Shown here: positions 26,131 to 37,581 of the stretch, in pieces
Layout: the number at the start of each line of letters is the position of its first letter
Numbering within the stretch: position 1 is the first letter of the stretch
The notes under the pieces: generated by a model
What the model was told of the DNA's origin: nothing
Seen by the model: only the letters and a program-made list of their open reading frames with translations
Database searches by the model: none
Made by a program: the position numbers and the translations under genes
DNA from: an uncultured cyanobacterium
GTDB taxonomy: Bacteria; Cyanobacteriota; Cyanobacteriia; Cyanobacteriales; Geitlerinemataceae
Assembly (NCBI GenBank): GCA_937899645.1
Contig: CALCCD010000047.1
Coordinates: 1 to 57,369 of the forward strand
Length of the DNA: 57,369 nucleotides
Reading direction: 5' to 3'

Positions 26131-26154
26131 AAGCAAAAATCACAGACTAAAGAA

Positions 26155-28935
26155 CTACCGCACAAAACCCAGCCGCTCGCCATAATCGAGCAAAATCGCC
26201 ATCGTCGTCAGCCGGTTCTCCCACGTTTGCAGCTGATAGCGATCGCTCAAGCCCTGCAAGCTCAGCCAACCGCCAAACTCCGCGCGATAGTCCGTCAGCA
26301 CCGATCGCACCAGCGCCAGATTCTCCGCCGTCGGCGACTCCACTAACAGATCCAACGCCTCCGACAACATCAGCGTCCGCCCGCGCCACTGCAACATTGC
26401 CTCGTCATCGATCCACAGCTCGCCCGACTGCACCATGTTGTCCCATTCTTCAATGAGTAGCCGGTAGCGATCGCGCGCCATCTCAAACGGAGCCCGCTCC
26501 GGCAACAGCCGCGACGCTTCGCCCTGGGTCTGCTGCAACATCCGCTCCACCTCCGGCGACAGGGCCGCGGCGGCAAACAGCGAGTAGCCGATCGTCGGCA
26601 GATCGCGGATCGCCTGGATCTGGTCGGTGACGTTGGATTGCTCCAGGTCGTGGAGACGGATCGACGGCACGATCGGGATACCGCTGGGCTCGCTGACCAG
26701 TGGCGTGACGAGGCTTTGCAGGCGGTTCGTGTCCTGGGCGTAGCTCATCAGCACCACCTGATCGACGATGCCCTCAGCGATCCAGGCTTCCCAGTGCTGC
26801 TGGAGTTTGTGGATGCGCTCGTGGGTGGAGTAAGCGAAAACGGCGGTAGAGAGCGTCAGGCCATCGCGGCGAGTGTCGATCCACTCGCGCACCTCGCGCA
26901 CGAACGTCGTCACGCTATCGACGCGGAACTGCGTCCACTGCGCCCACAGCTCGCGATCGCTCGGCGAGATGTCTAGCGGATCGACACCGGTTTGTTCGAT
27001 AAATTGCTCGCGTGCCGCCGTGCCGTAGCCGTAGGTGCGCTCGGCTCCGGGGTCTTGGAACGGGTAGCGAATGTAGTCGAGCTGGATGCCGTCCACGTCG
27101 TAGTTATTGACGATTTCGTCCAGGTGGCGGATGACGTGCCAGCGCGCCGAGGGGTTGGCCGGATCGAGGAAGGTTTTGCGCGAGCTTTGGTGGCGGACGC
27201 GCTCTCGATCGTCGCGATTCGCCCAGTCGGGATTGTTATCGAGGACGGGGCCGGGGTAATCCACCGGGTCGCCGACGATTTCATTGTGGCGCTGGTTGCC
27301 GACCGCGAACGCCCAGACCCAGGCGTGCAGCTCCATCTCGCGCTCTTTGGCCAGGTCGACCGCCGCTTCGAGGGGATCCCAGCCGCGCGTCAGCGGGTTT
27401 TGGCGGGTGATGATGCTCGGGTAGACGGGGTATCCGGCGTTGATGGTCTCGAAGTAGACGATCGTGATGCCCATCGCCTCGAAGCGATCGAACAGGCGCT
27501 CGAGTCCGGCGCGGGAGCCTGCCTCGACGATCGTGCCGCGATCGAGCCAGATGGCGCGAATCTCGGGCTGGGCGCGCTGGGTGTTGTCGGGGTAGCTGTC
27601 GAGCAAGGAGGCACGGGCATCGAGCCAGCGATCGCGGGCTTCGCTGTAGTTTCCGGCATCGACGAGGCCGGGGAAGGCTTCGAGGGTGGCGCGGGCGCGA
27701 TCGAGCGCGTCGTCGGTAGCGGCCAGGGCGATCGGGCTTTCGGGCAGGGCGGCGACGAGGAGTTCGTCAGTCTCGGCTTCACGCGCGATTCGAGCGGCAT
27801 CGAGCCCGCCGATCGCCTGCGCCGTCCGCGTTGCGCTCTGGACTCGTCCGATCAGCTCGGCCAGCTCGCGCTGCATCTTCAGCGCCTCGATCCGCGAGAT
27901 GCGGGCGTTACCGCGCTCCACGTTCAGACCGGCGGGCGCGACGCGCAGGCCGGTGAGGTTATCGCCGGTTTGAGTCGGCTGGACGGCGATGAACGGTCGT
28001 TGGCTCGCTTGCGGACTGGTCGGAGGGCGGGGCTGCGGGCGGGCGCTGGGTCGATCGTTGGGTTCCGTGCGGATCGGGGCGGGTCGGGTCGGGGGTGTGT
28101 CGGGGTCGGCGGTGGTATCGGTGATGACGATCGGCCGATCGCGATCGAGGGGTTGCGCCCAGTCGATCGGCGGCTCGGAGGCCATACCCGTGGAGGGTGT
28201 ATCGCCAGCGGTGATATCGCGCGGCGAGAGTTCTTCCGAGCGGCGCACGGCGGCTTTTAGCCACGCCACGTCGGCTTCGAGGTTGCGATCGTCGCTGCCC
28301 CACTCCCAGGCCAGGAACGTTATCTGGGGCGAGACGCCGACGGCTGTGGCGCTGCCTGCCATTTGCCATGCCGCTGCCGCTTGGCTGTCTGCTCCTGAAA
28401 GACTGAGGATGCCGCCTTCGGGGATACGATCGAGGGCGTCAGCGGGCATCCAGGCCGTGCGGCAGGCCGGGTCGCGATCGCAGTTCGTCGAGAGCAGCCG
28501 CATCGCAGCCGGACTGGGAAGTTCGTCGAGCCACTGCATGCCGATAAGGGTGCGGAGTTCTTCGCGGACGCGCCGCGAGGCATCGTCGGCAAACGCGCCG
28601 CTGACGATCGCCCGCCCGCCACGCGCCAGCCAGAGTTCGAGTGCCGCTGCCTGTCGTCTGGAAACGTCCTCCAGGTTCGGTAAAAAGACAATGTCGTCGC
28701 TGTCGAGGTCGTTAGCTTCCCTGATGTCGTCCCAGTCGAGGGTTTGGTAGGACACATCTGCGGACTGGAGGCGCTGCTCGATTTCGCGCCAGTAGCCGTC
28801 GTTGTCGTCACTGCGGACGATCGTGATGCTCGATGCCGCCGCCGGGGCGATCGCCACGATCGAGAGTCCGAGACCGAGCCAGAGCGCGCGCGCAGTTGCA
28901 GTAATGCGTCGCAGGGAAGGGAGCGAAAAAGGCAT
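26155..28935 (-). CDS. exported GHL10/DUF187 glycoside hydrolase-like protein
   Basis: The 926-residue protein has a signal peptide (ALWLGLGLSIVAIAPAAA, cut near residue 34). Residues ~35-230 form a Rossmann-like part with IVFLPNLEDVSRRQ and GGRAIVSGAFADD, like a glutamine-amidotransferase/ThuA domain. After a Pro-rich linker and a helical part comes the GHL10-like TIM barrel (~490-790): IRAIWLDRGTIVEAG, WDPLEAAVDLAKERE, LHAWVWAFAVGN, VDGIQLDYIRYPF and DQVVLMSYAQD. Members of this family are thought to act on glycans in the periplasm or wall; no substrate is proven. It ends 24 bp before the nucleotidyltransferase start on the same strand, but a functional link is not implied. Confidence 0.85.
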   Translation of the reverse strand: MPFSLPSLRRITATARALWLGLGLSIVAIAPAAASSITIVRSDDNDGYWREIEQRLQSADVSYQTLDWDDIREANDLDSDDIVFLPNLEDVSRRQAAALELWLARGGRAIVSGAFADDASRRVREELRTLIGMQWLDELPSPAAMRLLSTNCDRDPACRTAWMPADALDRIPEGGILSLSGADSQAAAAWQMAGSATAVGVSPQITFLAWEWGSDDRNLEADVAWLKAAVRRSEELSPRDITAGDTPSTGMASEPPIDWAQPLDRDRPIVITDTTADPDTPPTRPAPIRTEPNDRPSARPQPRPPTSPQASQRPFIAVQPTQTGDNLTGLRVAPAGLNVERGNARISRIEALKMQRELAELIGRVQSATRTAQAIGGLDAARIAREAETDELLVAALPESPIALAATDDALDRARATLEAFPGLVDAGNYSEARDRWLDARASLLDSYPDNTQRAQPEIRAIWLDRGTIVEAGSRAGLERLFDRFEAMGITIVYFETINAGYPVYPSIITRQNPLTRGWDPLEAAVDLAKEREMELHAWVWAFAVGNQRHNEIVGDPVDYPGPVLDNNPDWANRDDRERVRHQSSRKTFLDPANPSARWHVIRHLDEIVNNYDVDGIQLDYIRYPFQDPGAERTYGYGTAAREQFIEQTGVDPLDISPSDRELWAQWTQFRVDSVTTFVREVREWIDTRRDGLTLSTAVFAYSTHERIHKLQQHWEAWIAEGIVDQVVLMSYAQDTNRLQSLVTPLVSEPSGIPIVPSIRLHDLEQSNVTDQIQAIRDLPTIGYSLFAAAALSPEVERMLQQTQGEASRLLPERAPFEMARDRYRLLIEEWDNMVQSGELWIDDEAMLQWRGRTLMLSEALDLLVESPTAENLALVRSVLTDYRAEFGGWLSLQGLSDRYQLQTWENRLTTMAILLDYGERLGFVR

Positions 28936-29025
28936 GGGGCTCAGGAAAACGAGGGGCTGAACGGCGCGATTGGAAGCTAGAACTTATTTTAGGAGGACGA
29001 CTCCATTTCCTTCGTCGAGATTTCA

Positions 29026-30819
29026 ATGTTCGTTTTCTCCAGCTCAGTTCGCCGCGTTTCGCTTTTGGGGATCGCGATCGCGCTACAAGCCTTTTCGCCC
29101 CTACGTGCCGCCGAACCGGAGGCGAACCAACTCGCGCCATTAGAATCGGCGCGATCGGAGCCAAGGCAAGTTGCGCGCCACGCCACGGGCATGGTGACGG
29201 CGGCGCACCCGCTGGCGAGCGAGGCGGGCGTCGAGATTTTGCAGGCAGGCGGCAACGCAATCGATGCGGCGATCGCGACGGCACTGGCGATTTCCGTCCT
29301 AGAACCCTACTCGGCGGGCATCGGCGGCGGCGGCTTCCTGTTGGTTTACGACGCCGACAGCCGCGAAGTGCGATCGCTCGACTTCCGCGAACGCGCCCCG
29401 ATCGCCGCGACCCGCGATATGTATCTAGATGCCAACGGCGAAGCGACCGATAAAAGCCGCACCGGCCATCTCGCCGTGGCGGTTCCGGGCACGGTGGCGG
29501 GGCTCTACGAGGCGCATCGGGAATACGGCGAACTGGACTGGGAAACGGTGGTGCAGCCCGCGATCGAGCTGGCCGCGTCGGGCTTCCCGGTTAGCGAGCG
29601 CTTCGCGCGATCGGTCAACTGGCGCGCCGAGCGGCTGTTCGCCAATCCTGCCGCCCGCGACGCATTCAGCCGCGATGGCGAGCAATACGAACTGGGCGAT
29701 CGTCTCGTTCAGCCCGACCTGGCCGCAACCCTGACGCGCATCGCCGCCGACCCAGATGACTTTTATCGTGGCGAGACAGCACGGGCGATCGCGGCGGACA
29801 TGGCCGAGTTCGGCGGACTCCTGACCGTAGAAGATTTGGAGCAGTACGAACCAATCTGGCGCGACCCGGTGTGCGGTTACTTCCAGCCCGCCGACGAGCG
29901 CTTCGAGATCTGCGCGATGGCTCCGCCATCTTCAGGTGGCGTGCATCTGCTGCAAATGCTGCAACTGCTCGAGCCGCTGGGGTGGGCGAGCCTGGATCCC
30001 GGACAGCGAAGACATTTGACTATTGAGGCGATGAAAATTGCCTACGCCGATCGCGCTGAATATCTCGGCGACCCGGATTTCGTCGATGTCCCAACCGAGG
30101 CATTACTCTCGCCGGACTATCTCGACGCGCGCCGCGCCGAAATCGAGCCCGATCGCGCCCGTAGCGCCGAGGAAGTCCAGCCCGCCAATCCGCAATTTCT
30201 GTCGAACCTGCGACCCGAGTCGCCGGAGACCTCACATCTGACGGTGGTCGATCGCGATCGCAACGCCGTTAGCCTCACCTTTACGGTTAACGGCGGCTTC
30301 GGCGCGGGCGTCGTCGCGGCGGGAACCGGCATCGTCCTCAACAACGAGATGGACGATTTCGCAATCGCACCCGGCGTGCCCAATATCTACGGCCTGATCG
30401 GCAGCGAAGCCAACGCGATCGCCGCGCGTAAAACGCCCCTTTCGAGCATGACCCCGACGATCGTCACCGACGGCGCGGGCAACCTGCGATTGGCGGTGGG
30501 CTCCCCTGGCGGCAGCACGATTATTACGACGGTCTTTCAGGTGACGCTCGAGGTGCTGGCGCGCGATCTGGACGTGGCCGCAGCCCTGGCCGCGCCGCGC
30601 GTTCACCATCAGTGGCAGCCCGATCGCCTGCGCCTCGAGGAAAGCTTCAACCCGGCGATCGTCCGCGCCCTAGAGAACCTCGGCCACGACCCGACCGTGC
30701 GCGGGCGCTGGGGCAACGCCAACGCGATCGAGGTCGTCCCCGCCACCAACCCATCGGACGAGACCGAACTAGTCGGTGCAGTCGATCCGCGCGGTGCCGG
30801 TGCGGCAAGTGGTTACTGA
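29026..30819 (+). CDS. ggt: gamma-glutamyltransferase (exported)
   Basis: The 597-residue precursor hydrolyses glutathione or transfers its gamma-glutamyl group in the periplasm. A signal peptide (LLGIAIALQAFSPLRAA) ends near residue 29. GMVTAAHPLASEAGVEIL and GGNAIDAAIATALAISV are in the large subunit; the autocleavage site ETSHLTVVD places the nucleophile Thr402 at the small-subunit N-terminus. GFGAGVVAAGTGIVLNNEMDDF, MTPTIV and LAVGSPGGS follow. Length and order are normal. AGGAGG lies 29 bases upstream of this ATG, farther than usual, and no better in-frame start is seen. Confidence 0.96.
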   Translation: MFVFSSSVRRVSLLGIAIALQAFSPLRAAEPEANQLAPLESARSEPRQVARHATGMVTAAHPLASEAGVEILQAGGNAIDAAIATALAISVLEPYSAGIGGGGFLLVYDADSREVRSLDFRERAPIAATRDMYLDANGEATDKSRTGHLAVAVPGTVAGLYEAHREYGELDWETVVQPAIELAASGFPVSERFARSVNWRAERLFANPAARDAFSRDGEQYELGDRLVQPDLAATLTRIAADPDDFYRGETARAIAADMAEFGGLLTVEDLEQYEPIWRDPVCGYFQPADERFEICAMAPPSSGGVHLLQMLQLLEPLGWASLDPGQRRHLTIEAMKIAYADRAEYLGDPDFVDVPTEALLSPDYLDARRAEIEPDRARSAEEVQPANPQFLSNLRPESPETSHLTVVDRDRNAVSLTFTVNGGFGAGVVAAGTGIVLNNEMDDFAIAPGVPNIYGLIGSEANAIAARKTPLSSMTPTIVTDGAGNLRLAVGSPGGSTIITTVFQVTLEVLARDLDVAAALAAPRVHHQWQPDRLRLEESFNPAIVRALENLGHDPTVRGRWGNANAIEVVPATNPSDETELVGAVDPRGAGAASGY

Positions 30820-30925
30820 GGATGCGTAAAAACCGAGGGAAATCTCGGAGAGATCGGGTAGAACTAGAACGTTCGACGCATCAGTTTCGGCTGCATGACT
30901 AATACACTGCTTCACCAACGGCCTC

Positions 30926-31156
30926 ATGACTCAACTCATTCTTTTCTTAGGTGCAATTCTCATTTCTTGGCTGGTGTTTACCTGGCTGATAAAAGTCGTT
31001 AAAACCACGGTCTCCACAGCGGTGATGCTGGCCGCGCTAGTGATGCTACTCCAGATCGGCTTCGGCATCGATACCCCCATGCTAGCGGAGGCGATCGTGG
31101 CGCTGCCCCAGGTGCTCGGCGATCTGGCGGCGAGCATCTTTGGTAGTGGGTCGTAA
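30926..31156 (+). CDS. conserved small membrane protein, two spans
   Basis: The 76-residue protein has two hydrophobic helices (LILFLGAILISWLVFTWLI, then TAVMLAALVMLLQIGFGI) joined by the basic KVVKTT turn, and an amphipathic C-terminal part (LAEAIVALPQVLGDLAAS). Similar small proteins of unknown function are common in cyanobacteria. It starts at ATG 30926, 106 bp after ggt on the same strand. Membrane location is a safe inference; the role is unknown. Confidence 0.7.
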   Translation: MTQLILFLGAILISWLVFTWLIKVVKTTVSTAVMLAALVMLLQIGFGIDTPMLAEAIVALPQVLGDLAASIFGSGS

Positions 31157-31162
31157 ATGGGG

Positions 31163-31198
31163 CGTCGTGAGTCTGGGCTGCGTCGTGAGTCTGGGCTG
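31163..31198. repeat. 18-bp tandem duplication
   Basis: CGTCGTGAGTCTGGGCTG is present twice head to tail (31163-31180 and 31181-31198), just after the small membrane gene stop. A third partial unit (CGTCG) follows. Confidence 0.8.
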
Positions 31199-31299
31199 CG
31201 TCGGGATACCGGCTTGTTGTCTGGCCGTTCCCCGACCAGCTCTTACAATCACTCCACGGAAATAAGCGCTCGCTTCTCCGGGTTCCGGCACTGAGCGTC

Positions 31300-31376
31300 G
31301 TCGTTGGCGTCGCCTTCGCGAAGCGAATCGTGCGGCACACCTAGGCGATCGGCGAGGCCGACGCTACGCCAACGAC
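31300..31376. repeat. imperfect palindromic element with 11-bp outer arms
   Basis: GTCGTTGGCGT (31300-31310) is the exact complement of 31366-31376, and the interior contains matching halves (GTCGCCTTCGCGAAGCGAAT and GGCGAGGCCGACGC). It resembles the dispersed palindromic repeats of cyanobacterial intergenic DNA, but only one copy is visible here. Confidence 0.55.
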
Positions 31377-31702
31377 ACGGTCGGCCTTCATCGGTTACTT
31401 CTGGACAAACATTCTCAATATTCGTGGAGTATACGTAAGGCTTCTTTCCGGCCCGCGATCGCGCAGATGACGATCGCTGCTGCTGCGACTCGCCAACGTC
31501 TGCGCTGTCGGGCCGCAGGACATTCGTAAAACTTAACGCGTCCGGCTGCGATCGGCGTCGATCCCAGTCGCGCGTCCTGGTATCCTCTAATCCGGTATCT
31601 TCGGCCCATTGTGGCCTTCGATCGCCGAACTCTTGCGCGCTTCAAAGCTTTTTTATACAGCCGCGCAGGTCTGGATTTATACGGAATTCTACGAAAACAA
31701 CC

Positions 31703-32533
31703 ATGAGATATCGCGCGTTAGTGGCGGCGCTCGCTGCACTATGCCTCAGTGTCTTAACAGCCTGTGGCGGCGAAGAAGTCAGCCTTCTGAGCGACCAGCC
31801 TTTCACCTACAAGCAAATCGTTAACACCGGTCTGGCAAATAGCTGCCCGCGTCTGCCCGAAACTGCGCGCGGCACCTACGAGCTGGAAACCGGCTCGCCC
31901 TACATCCTCACCGACCTCTGCCTCCAGCCGACGACCTATTTCGTCAAAGAAGACCCCGTCAACAAGCGCAAGGAAGCTGAGTTTGTCGGCGGTCGTTCGC
32001 TGACGCGCTACACTTCCTCGCTGGAGCAAATCACCGGCGACCTCACCCTCGGCGAAGACGGCACGATCAGCTTCCAAGAGCAGTTCGGCATCGACTTCCA
32101 AGCCATCACCGTCCTGCTACCCGGCGGCGAGCAGGTTCCCCTGCTGTTCACGATTAAGAACCTCTTGGCGAGCACCGCGCCCGGACAGCGCAACATCAAC
32201 ACTTCCACAGACCTGCGCGGTTCCTATCGCGTACCGTCCTACCGGGGTGCGACCTTCCTCGATCCGAAGGGTCGCGGTCAGTCCACCGGTTACGACAACG
32301 CCGTGGCATTGCCCGCCTTCGATAACGAAGAGATCGCTCGCGAGAACGTGAAGACTACCGAAGTGCTCTCGGGTGAAATCGAGCTGCAAGTGTCGCAAAT
32401 CAACAGCGAGACTGGCGAAGTCGCTGGCGTCTTTGAGGCTGTCCAGCCTTCCGACACCGACCTCGGCTCCCAAGAGCCCGACGACGTGAAGCTGCGCGGT
32501 CTGTTCTACGGACGCATCGAGCCGTCGGCATAG
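31703..32533 (+). CDS. psbO: photosystem II manganese-stabilising protein PsbO
   Basis: The 276-residue protein is the 33-kDa extrinsic subunit that stabilises the Mn4CaO5 cluster on the lumenal side of photosystem II. FTYKQIVNTGLANSCPRL and ILTDLCLQPTTYFVKEDPVN supply the two conserved Cys that form the disulfide. SSLEQITGDL, GIDFQAITVLLPGGEQVP, STDLRGSYRVPSYRGATFLDPKGRG, TGYDNAVALP and the ending VKLRGLFYGRIEP are canonical. The signal peptide ends in LTACGG, a lipobox-like sequence, so this PsbO may be lipidated. A hairpin terminator follows at 32567. Confidence 0.98.
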   Translation: MRYRALVAALAALCLSVLTACGGEEVSLLSDQPFTYKQIVNTGLANSCPRLPETARGTYELETGSPYILTDLCLQPTTYFVKEDPVNKRKEAEFVGGRSLTRYTSSLEQITGDLTLGEDGTISFQEQFGIDFQAITVLLPGGEQVPLLFTIKNLLASTAPGQRNINTSTDLRGSYRVPSYRGATFLDPKGRGQSTGYDNAVALPAFDNEEIARENVKTTEVLSGEIELQVSQINSETGEVAGVFEAVQPSDTDLGSQEPDDVKLRGLFYGRIEPSA

Positions 32534-32566
32534 TTCCGTCGCGAATCGAGAAGCGCATCAATAGCG

Positions 32567-32597
32567 GTGGCGCGATCTGACCATGCAATCGCGCCAC
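32567..32597 (+). terminator. psbO terminator-like hairpin
   Basis: GTGGCGCGAT (32567-32576) pairs exactly with 32588-32597 over an 11-base loop, 34 bases after the psbO stop, followed by TGTTTGCGTTT. Confidence 0.65.
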
Positions 32598-32808
32598 TGT
32601 TTGCGTTTGGGAGCCTTGCTCGAGGCCCTGCCGCGCCCGAGTTCGGCAGTCCGCAGTTTTCGCGGCCACTAATTTCGGCGGCCCCAGTCGCGGCGAGCAA
32701 TATGATATGAATTGTGTCGCAGGCGATCGGGTGGGCTGCAAACTTGCCTATGTTAGAATTTGAATCATAGGGCGAGAAAACGCTTGTTTTACTAGGAATT
32801 TCAAAATA

Positions 32809-33132
32809 ATGGCAGCAACCCCAGAAGTTTCAGATAATACCTTCAAGACTGAAGTATTGGAATCAGGGCTTCCGGTACTCGTCGATTTCTGGGCTCCGTG
32901 GTGCGGCCCGTGCCGGATGGTCGGCCCCGTTGTCGAAGAAATTGCCGGTCAGTACGAAGGTAAGGTCAAGGTCGTTAAGCTCAATACCGATGAGAATCCC
33001 GGCGTTGCCAGCGAATATGGCATTCGCAGCATCCCGACGCTGATGATCTTCAAAGACGGACAGCGCGTGGATATGGTCGTCGGTGCCGTTCCCAAAACGA
33101 CGCTGGCAAATGCCCTAGAAAAGTACATCTAG
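32809..33132 (+). CDS. trxA: thioredoxin
   Basis: The 107-residue m-type thioredoxin has the redox motif WCGPC (Trp31 to Cys35), the Asp26-type buried acid in VLVDFWAPW, the cis-Pro of [10 protein letters not shown] and the GAVPKTTL end. It reduces disulfides in cytosolic enzymes, here probably linked to photosynthetic electron flow via ferredoxin-thioredoxin reductase. The ATG start has AGGA upstream. It follows psbO on the same strand but after a terminator and a 275-bp gap, so it is likely a separate transcript. A good terminator follows at 33217. Confidence 0.97.
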   Translation: MAATPEVSDNTFKTEVLESGLPVLVDFWAPWCGPCRMVGPVVEEIAGQYEGKVKVVKLNTDENPGVASEYGIRSIPTLMIFKDGQRVDMVVGAVPKTTLANALEKYI

Positions 33133-33216
33133 GTTTCACTTGTTGCGATCCCATAGGAGTTTTGGCCTGCAAACGTCCTGAATTTCCCGTCCGCATCGCG
33201 ATCGCAAAAGCAATGA

Positions 33217-33256
33217 GAAAAGAGCGCTCTGCCGAACGGGTAGGCGCTTTTTTCTT
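33217..33256 (+). terminator. rho-independent terminator of trxA
   Basis: GAAAAGAGCGC (33217-33227) pairs with GCGCTTTTTTC (33244-33254), allowing one G-T pair, and the inner CTGCC/GGTAG extends the stem. The T-run follows at once. As the other arm is A-rich it can also serve the convergent CNNM gene. Confidence 0.85.
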
Positions 33257-33297
33257 GGCGTTTCACTCGGGTTTTCGCCCGTATTGCTCTTCTGCAT

Positions 33298-36269
<2,972 letters not shown>

Positions 36270-36318
36270 GGGGGGTTGTTAAAAGGTCGCGTGTTAGAAG
36301 GTCGCAGGGTCGCGTTGC

Positions 36319-37074
36319 TCAGCGGGGACTGCTGCCGGGAATCAGCAGGTCGGCGTCGCCCGGTTGTGGCTGGCGGGGAATATTGCGTCCGCCATCGCTG
36401 TCGTCCGGGCTGGGTTCGACAGCACGTGCTTCAGCCTCGAAGGCCGCCTGAGCTTCGACCGCAGTAGGGTAGGTGGGGTTAAACAGCGTCGTCAGTACCT
36501 CCACCAGGCGATCGCGCTGTTCGCGGCTGAGGCTGGCGATCGCAGCGCGATCGCCGTTAAGCGGGTGCGGGTCGAGCACGTTCGCGCCGGGATACGTACC
36601 GTAGGTGATGCGCTCGTTGGCGCTGATGGGCTGACCGGTGTTACGGTCTGTCACCGTTAGATAGTCCGCCAGGGTCAGCTTCCAGTCCAGGCGGAACAGC
36701 GGCGGGCGATTCTGCACGTAGACGTGGTAGCGAATCAGGCGGCGCAGCAGCGTGAAATCTTCGTCGGCCTCTTCGCCGGTTTCCAGGTTGGCGTACTGGT
36801 TTTCGAGGGGCAGTTCGGGCATCTCTTGGTACACCAGCCGCCACATATCGTTGATGCGGTAGCGAGTCTGGATGCGGTTGGGGAGCAGTAGTTGCGCAAT
36901 CCGATCGCCGGTCGGGCTGGCGGTCGAGCTGGCGGCCGGGCTAGCAGTCGAGCTGGCGGTCGTAGCGGCTTGACGGGGGGTCGCGGCATAGCCGCCGTGC
37001 GCCAGGGCGCTGAGCAAAGCCACGATCGCCATCGTGCAGGTGAAGGTGATAATGCGGTTGAGCCAGCGGGCCAT
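36319..37074 (-). CDS. exported hypothetical protein
   Basis: The 251-residue product has a clear signal peptide (ITFTCTMAIVALLSALAHGGYA), then a low-complexity Ala/Ser/Thr linker made of near-repeats (ASSTASPAASSTASPTG), encoded by imperfect DNA repeats at about 36905-36960. The main part, from LLLPNRIQTRYRINDMWRLV to LVEVLTTLFNPTYPT, has no motif I can name. It should be periplasmic or thylakoid-lumenal. It lies 49 bp upstream of the TPR gene, possibly in an operon with it. Confidence 0.75.
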   Translation of the reverse strand: MARWLNRIITFTCTMAIVALLSALAHGGYAATPRQAATTASSTASPAASSTASPTGDRIAQLLLPNRIQTRYRINDMWRLVYQEMPELPLENQYANLETGEEADEDFTLLRRLIRYHVYVQNRPPLFRLDWKLTLADYLTVTDRNTGQPISANERITYGTYPGANVLDPHPLNGDRAAIASLSREQRDRLVEVLTTLFNPTYPTAVEAQAAFEAEARAVEPSPDDSDGGRNIPRQPQPGDADLLIPGSSPR

Positions 37075-37191
37075 GAAGCTAAGTGAAGGATTAACGGGAG
37101 TGGTGGCAGGGGCGGAAGGCGCAGGGCCTAGCAGAATTTAGCTGAAGCGCACTGAAGCGGTGCGCTCCCACGCCAAATACGACTAGTCGCT

Positions 37192-37419
37192 CTAATCGCC
37201 AATAATCTCCGGCTGGGTCAGCTCGTCGGACATCTCGACGATCGCCCGCATCACCGGTTTCATGGTCGATTCTTCCATATTCTCAAAATCTTCGTAGCGG
37301 CGACGCTTGGCGCGGTTGGCCACTTGGACGGTGATGCGGTAGCGGTTGGACGCAGCGGAGATCAGCTCCTCGGCGCGGATCATCAGCTGGGAAGTTTCGA
37401 TCGAGTTGCGTTTCTGCAT
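37192..37419 (-). CDS. rpoZ: RNA polymerase omega subunit
   Basis: The 75-residue omega subunit helps assemble RNA polymerase by holding beta-prime. It has the cyanobacterial form (Ycf61-like): the [20 protein letters not shown] core with the NRY motif, the [12 protein letters not shown] segment and [20 protein letters not shown]. Length fits cyanobacterial omegas. It starts at ATG 37419, divergent from the recombinase gene, with a 162-bp shared upstream region. Confidence 0.93.
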   Translation of the reverse strand: MQKRNSIETSQLMIRAEELISAASNRYRITVQVANRAKRRRYEDFENMEESTMKPVMRAIVEMSDELTQPEIIGD

Positions 37420-37581
37420 AGGTGTTGGAGTGCGTTCGGGTGTCGGCGAACCCCGACAGACGGGTCGCGGGTCAGTCTGTCTAGTCTACCCGCGATCGCT
37501 CGGCACGTCGCTCGATACAATCAGAAGCAAGACGCCGCTTGCCCGGCCCGCTTCGCTCCGCTCCGCTCGATCTATCCCCCC

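Larger units (their letters stand above)
31157..31702. other. intergenic region with repeats, upstream of psbO
   Basis: These 546 bases hold two repeat features (next entries) and presumably the psbO promoter near 31620-31700, where T-rich DNA (AGCTTTTTTATACAGC) occurs. No reading frame looks like a gene. Confidence 0.55.

Noticed and set aside
26992-28260. 422-codon open frame antisense to the GHL10-like gene
   Set aside because: The sense strand encodes a protein with clear signal peptide and domains. The antisense product is Asp/Val/Gly-rich with no recognisable fold, as expected for a GC-rich shadow frame.
36905-36960. Short near-repeats in the exported hypothetical gene
   Set aside because: They are in frame and simply encode an Ala/Ser/Thr linker; nothing points to a mobile or regulatory repeat.
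37324-37581. Upstream extension of the recombinase frame
   Set aside because: It overlaps rpoZ on the other strand and carries no similarity to recombinases; the GTG at 37582 gives the normal domain start.
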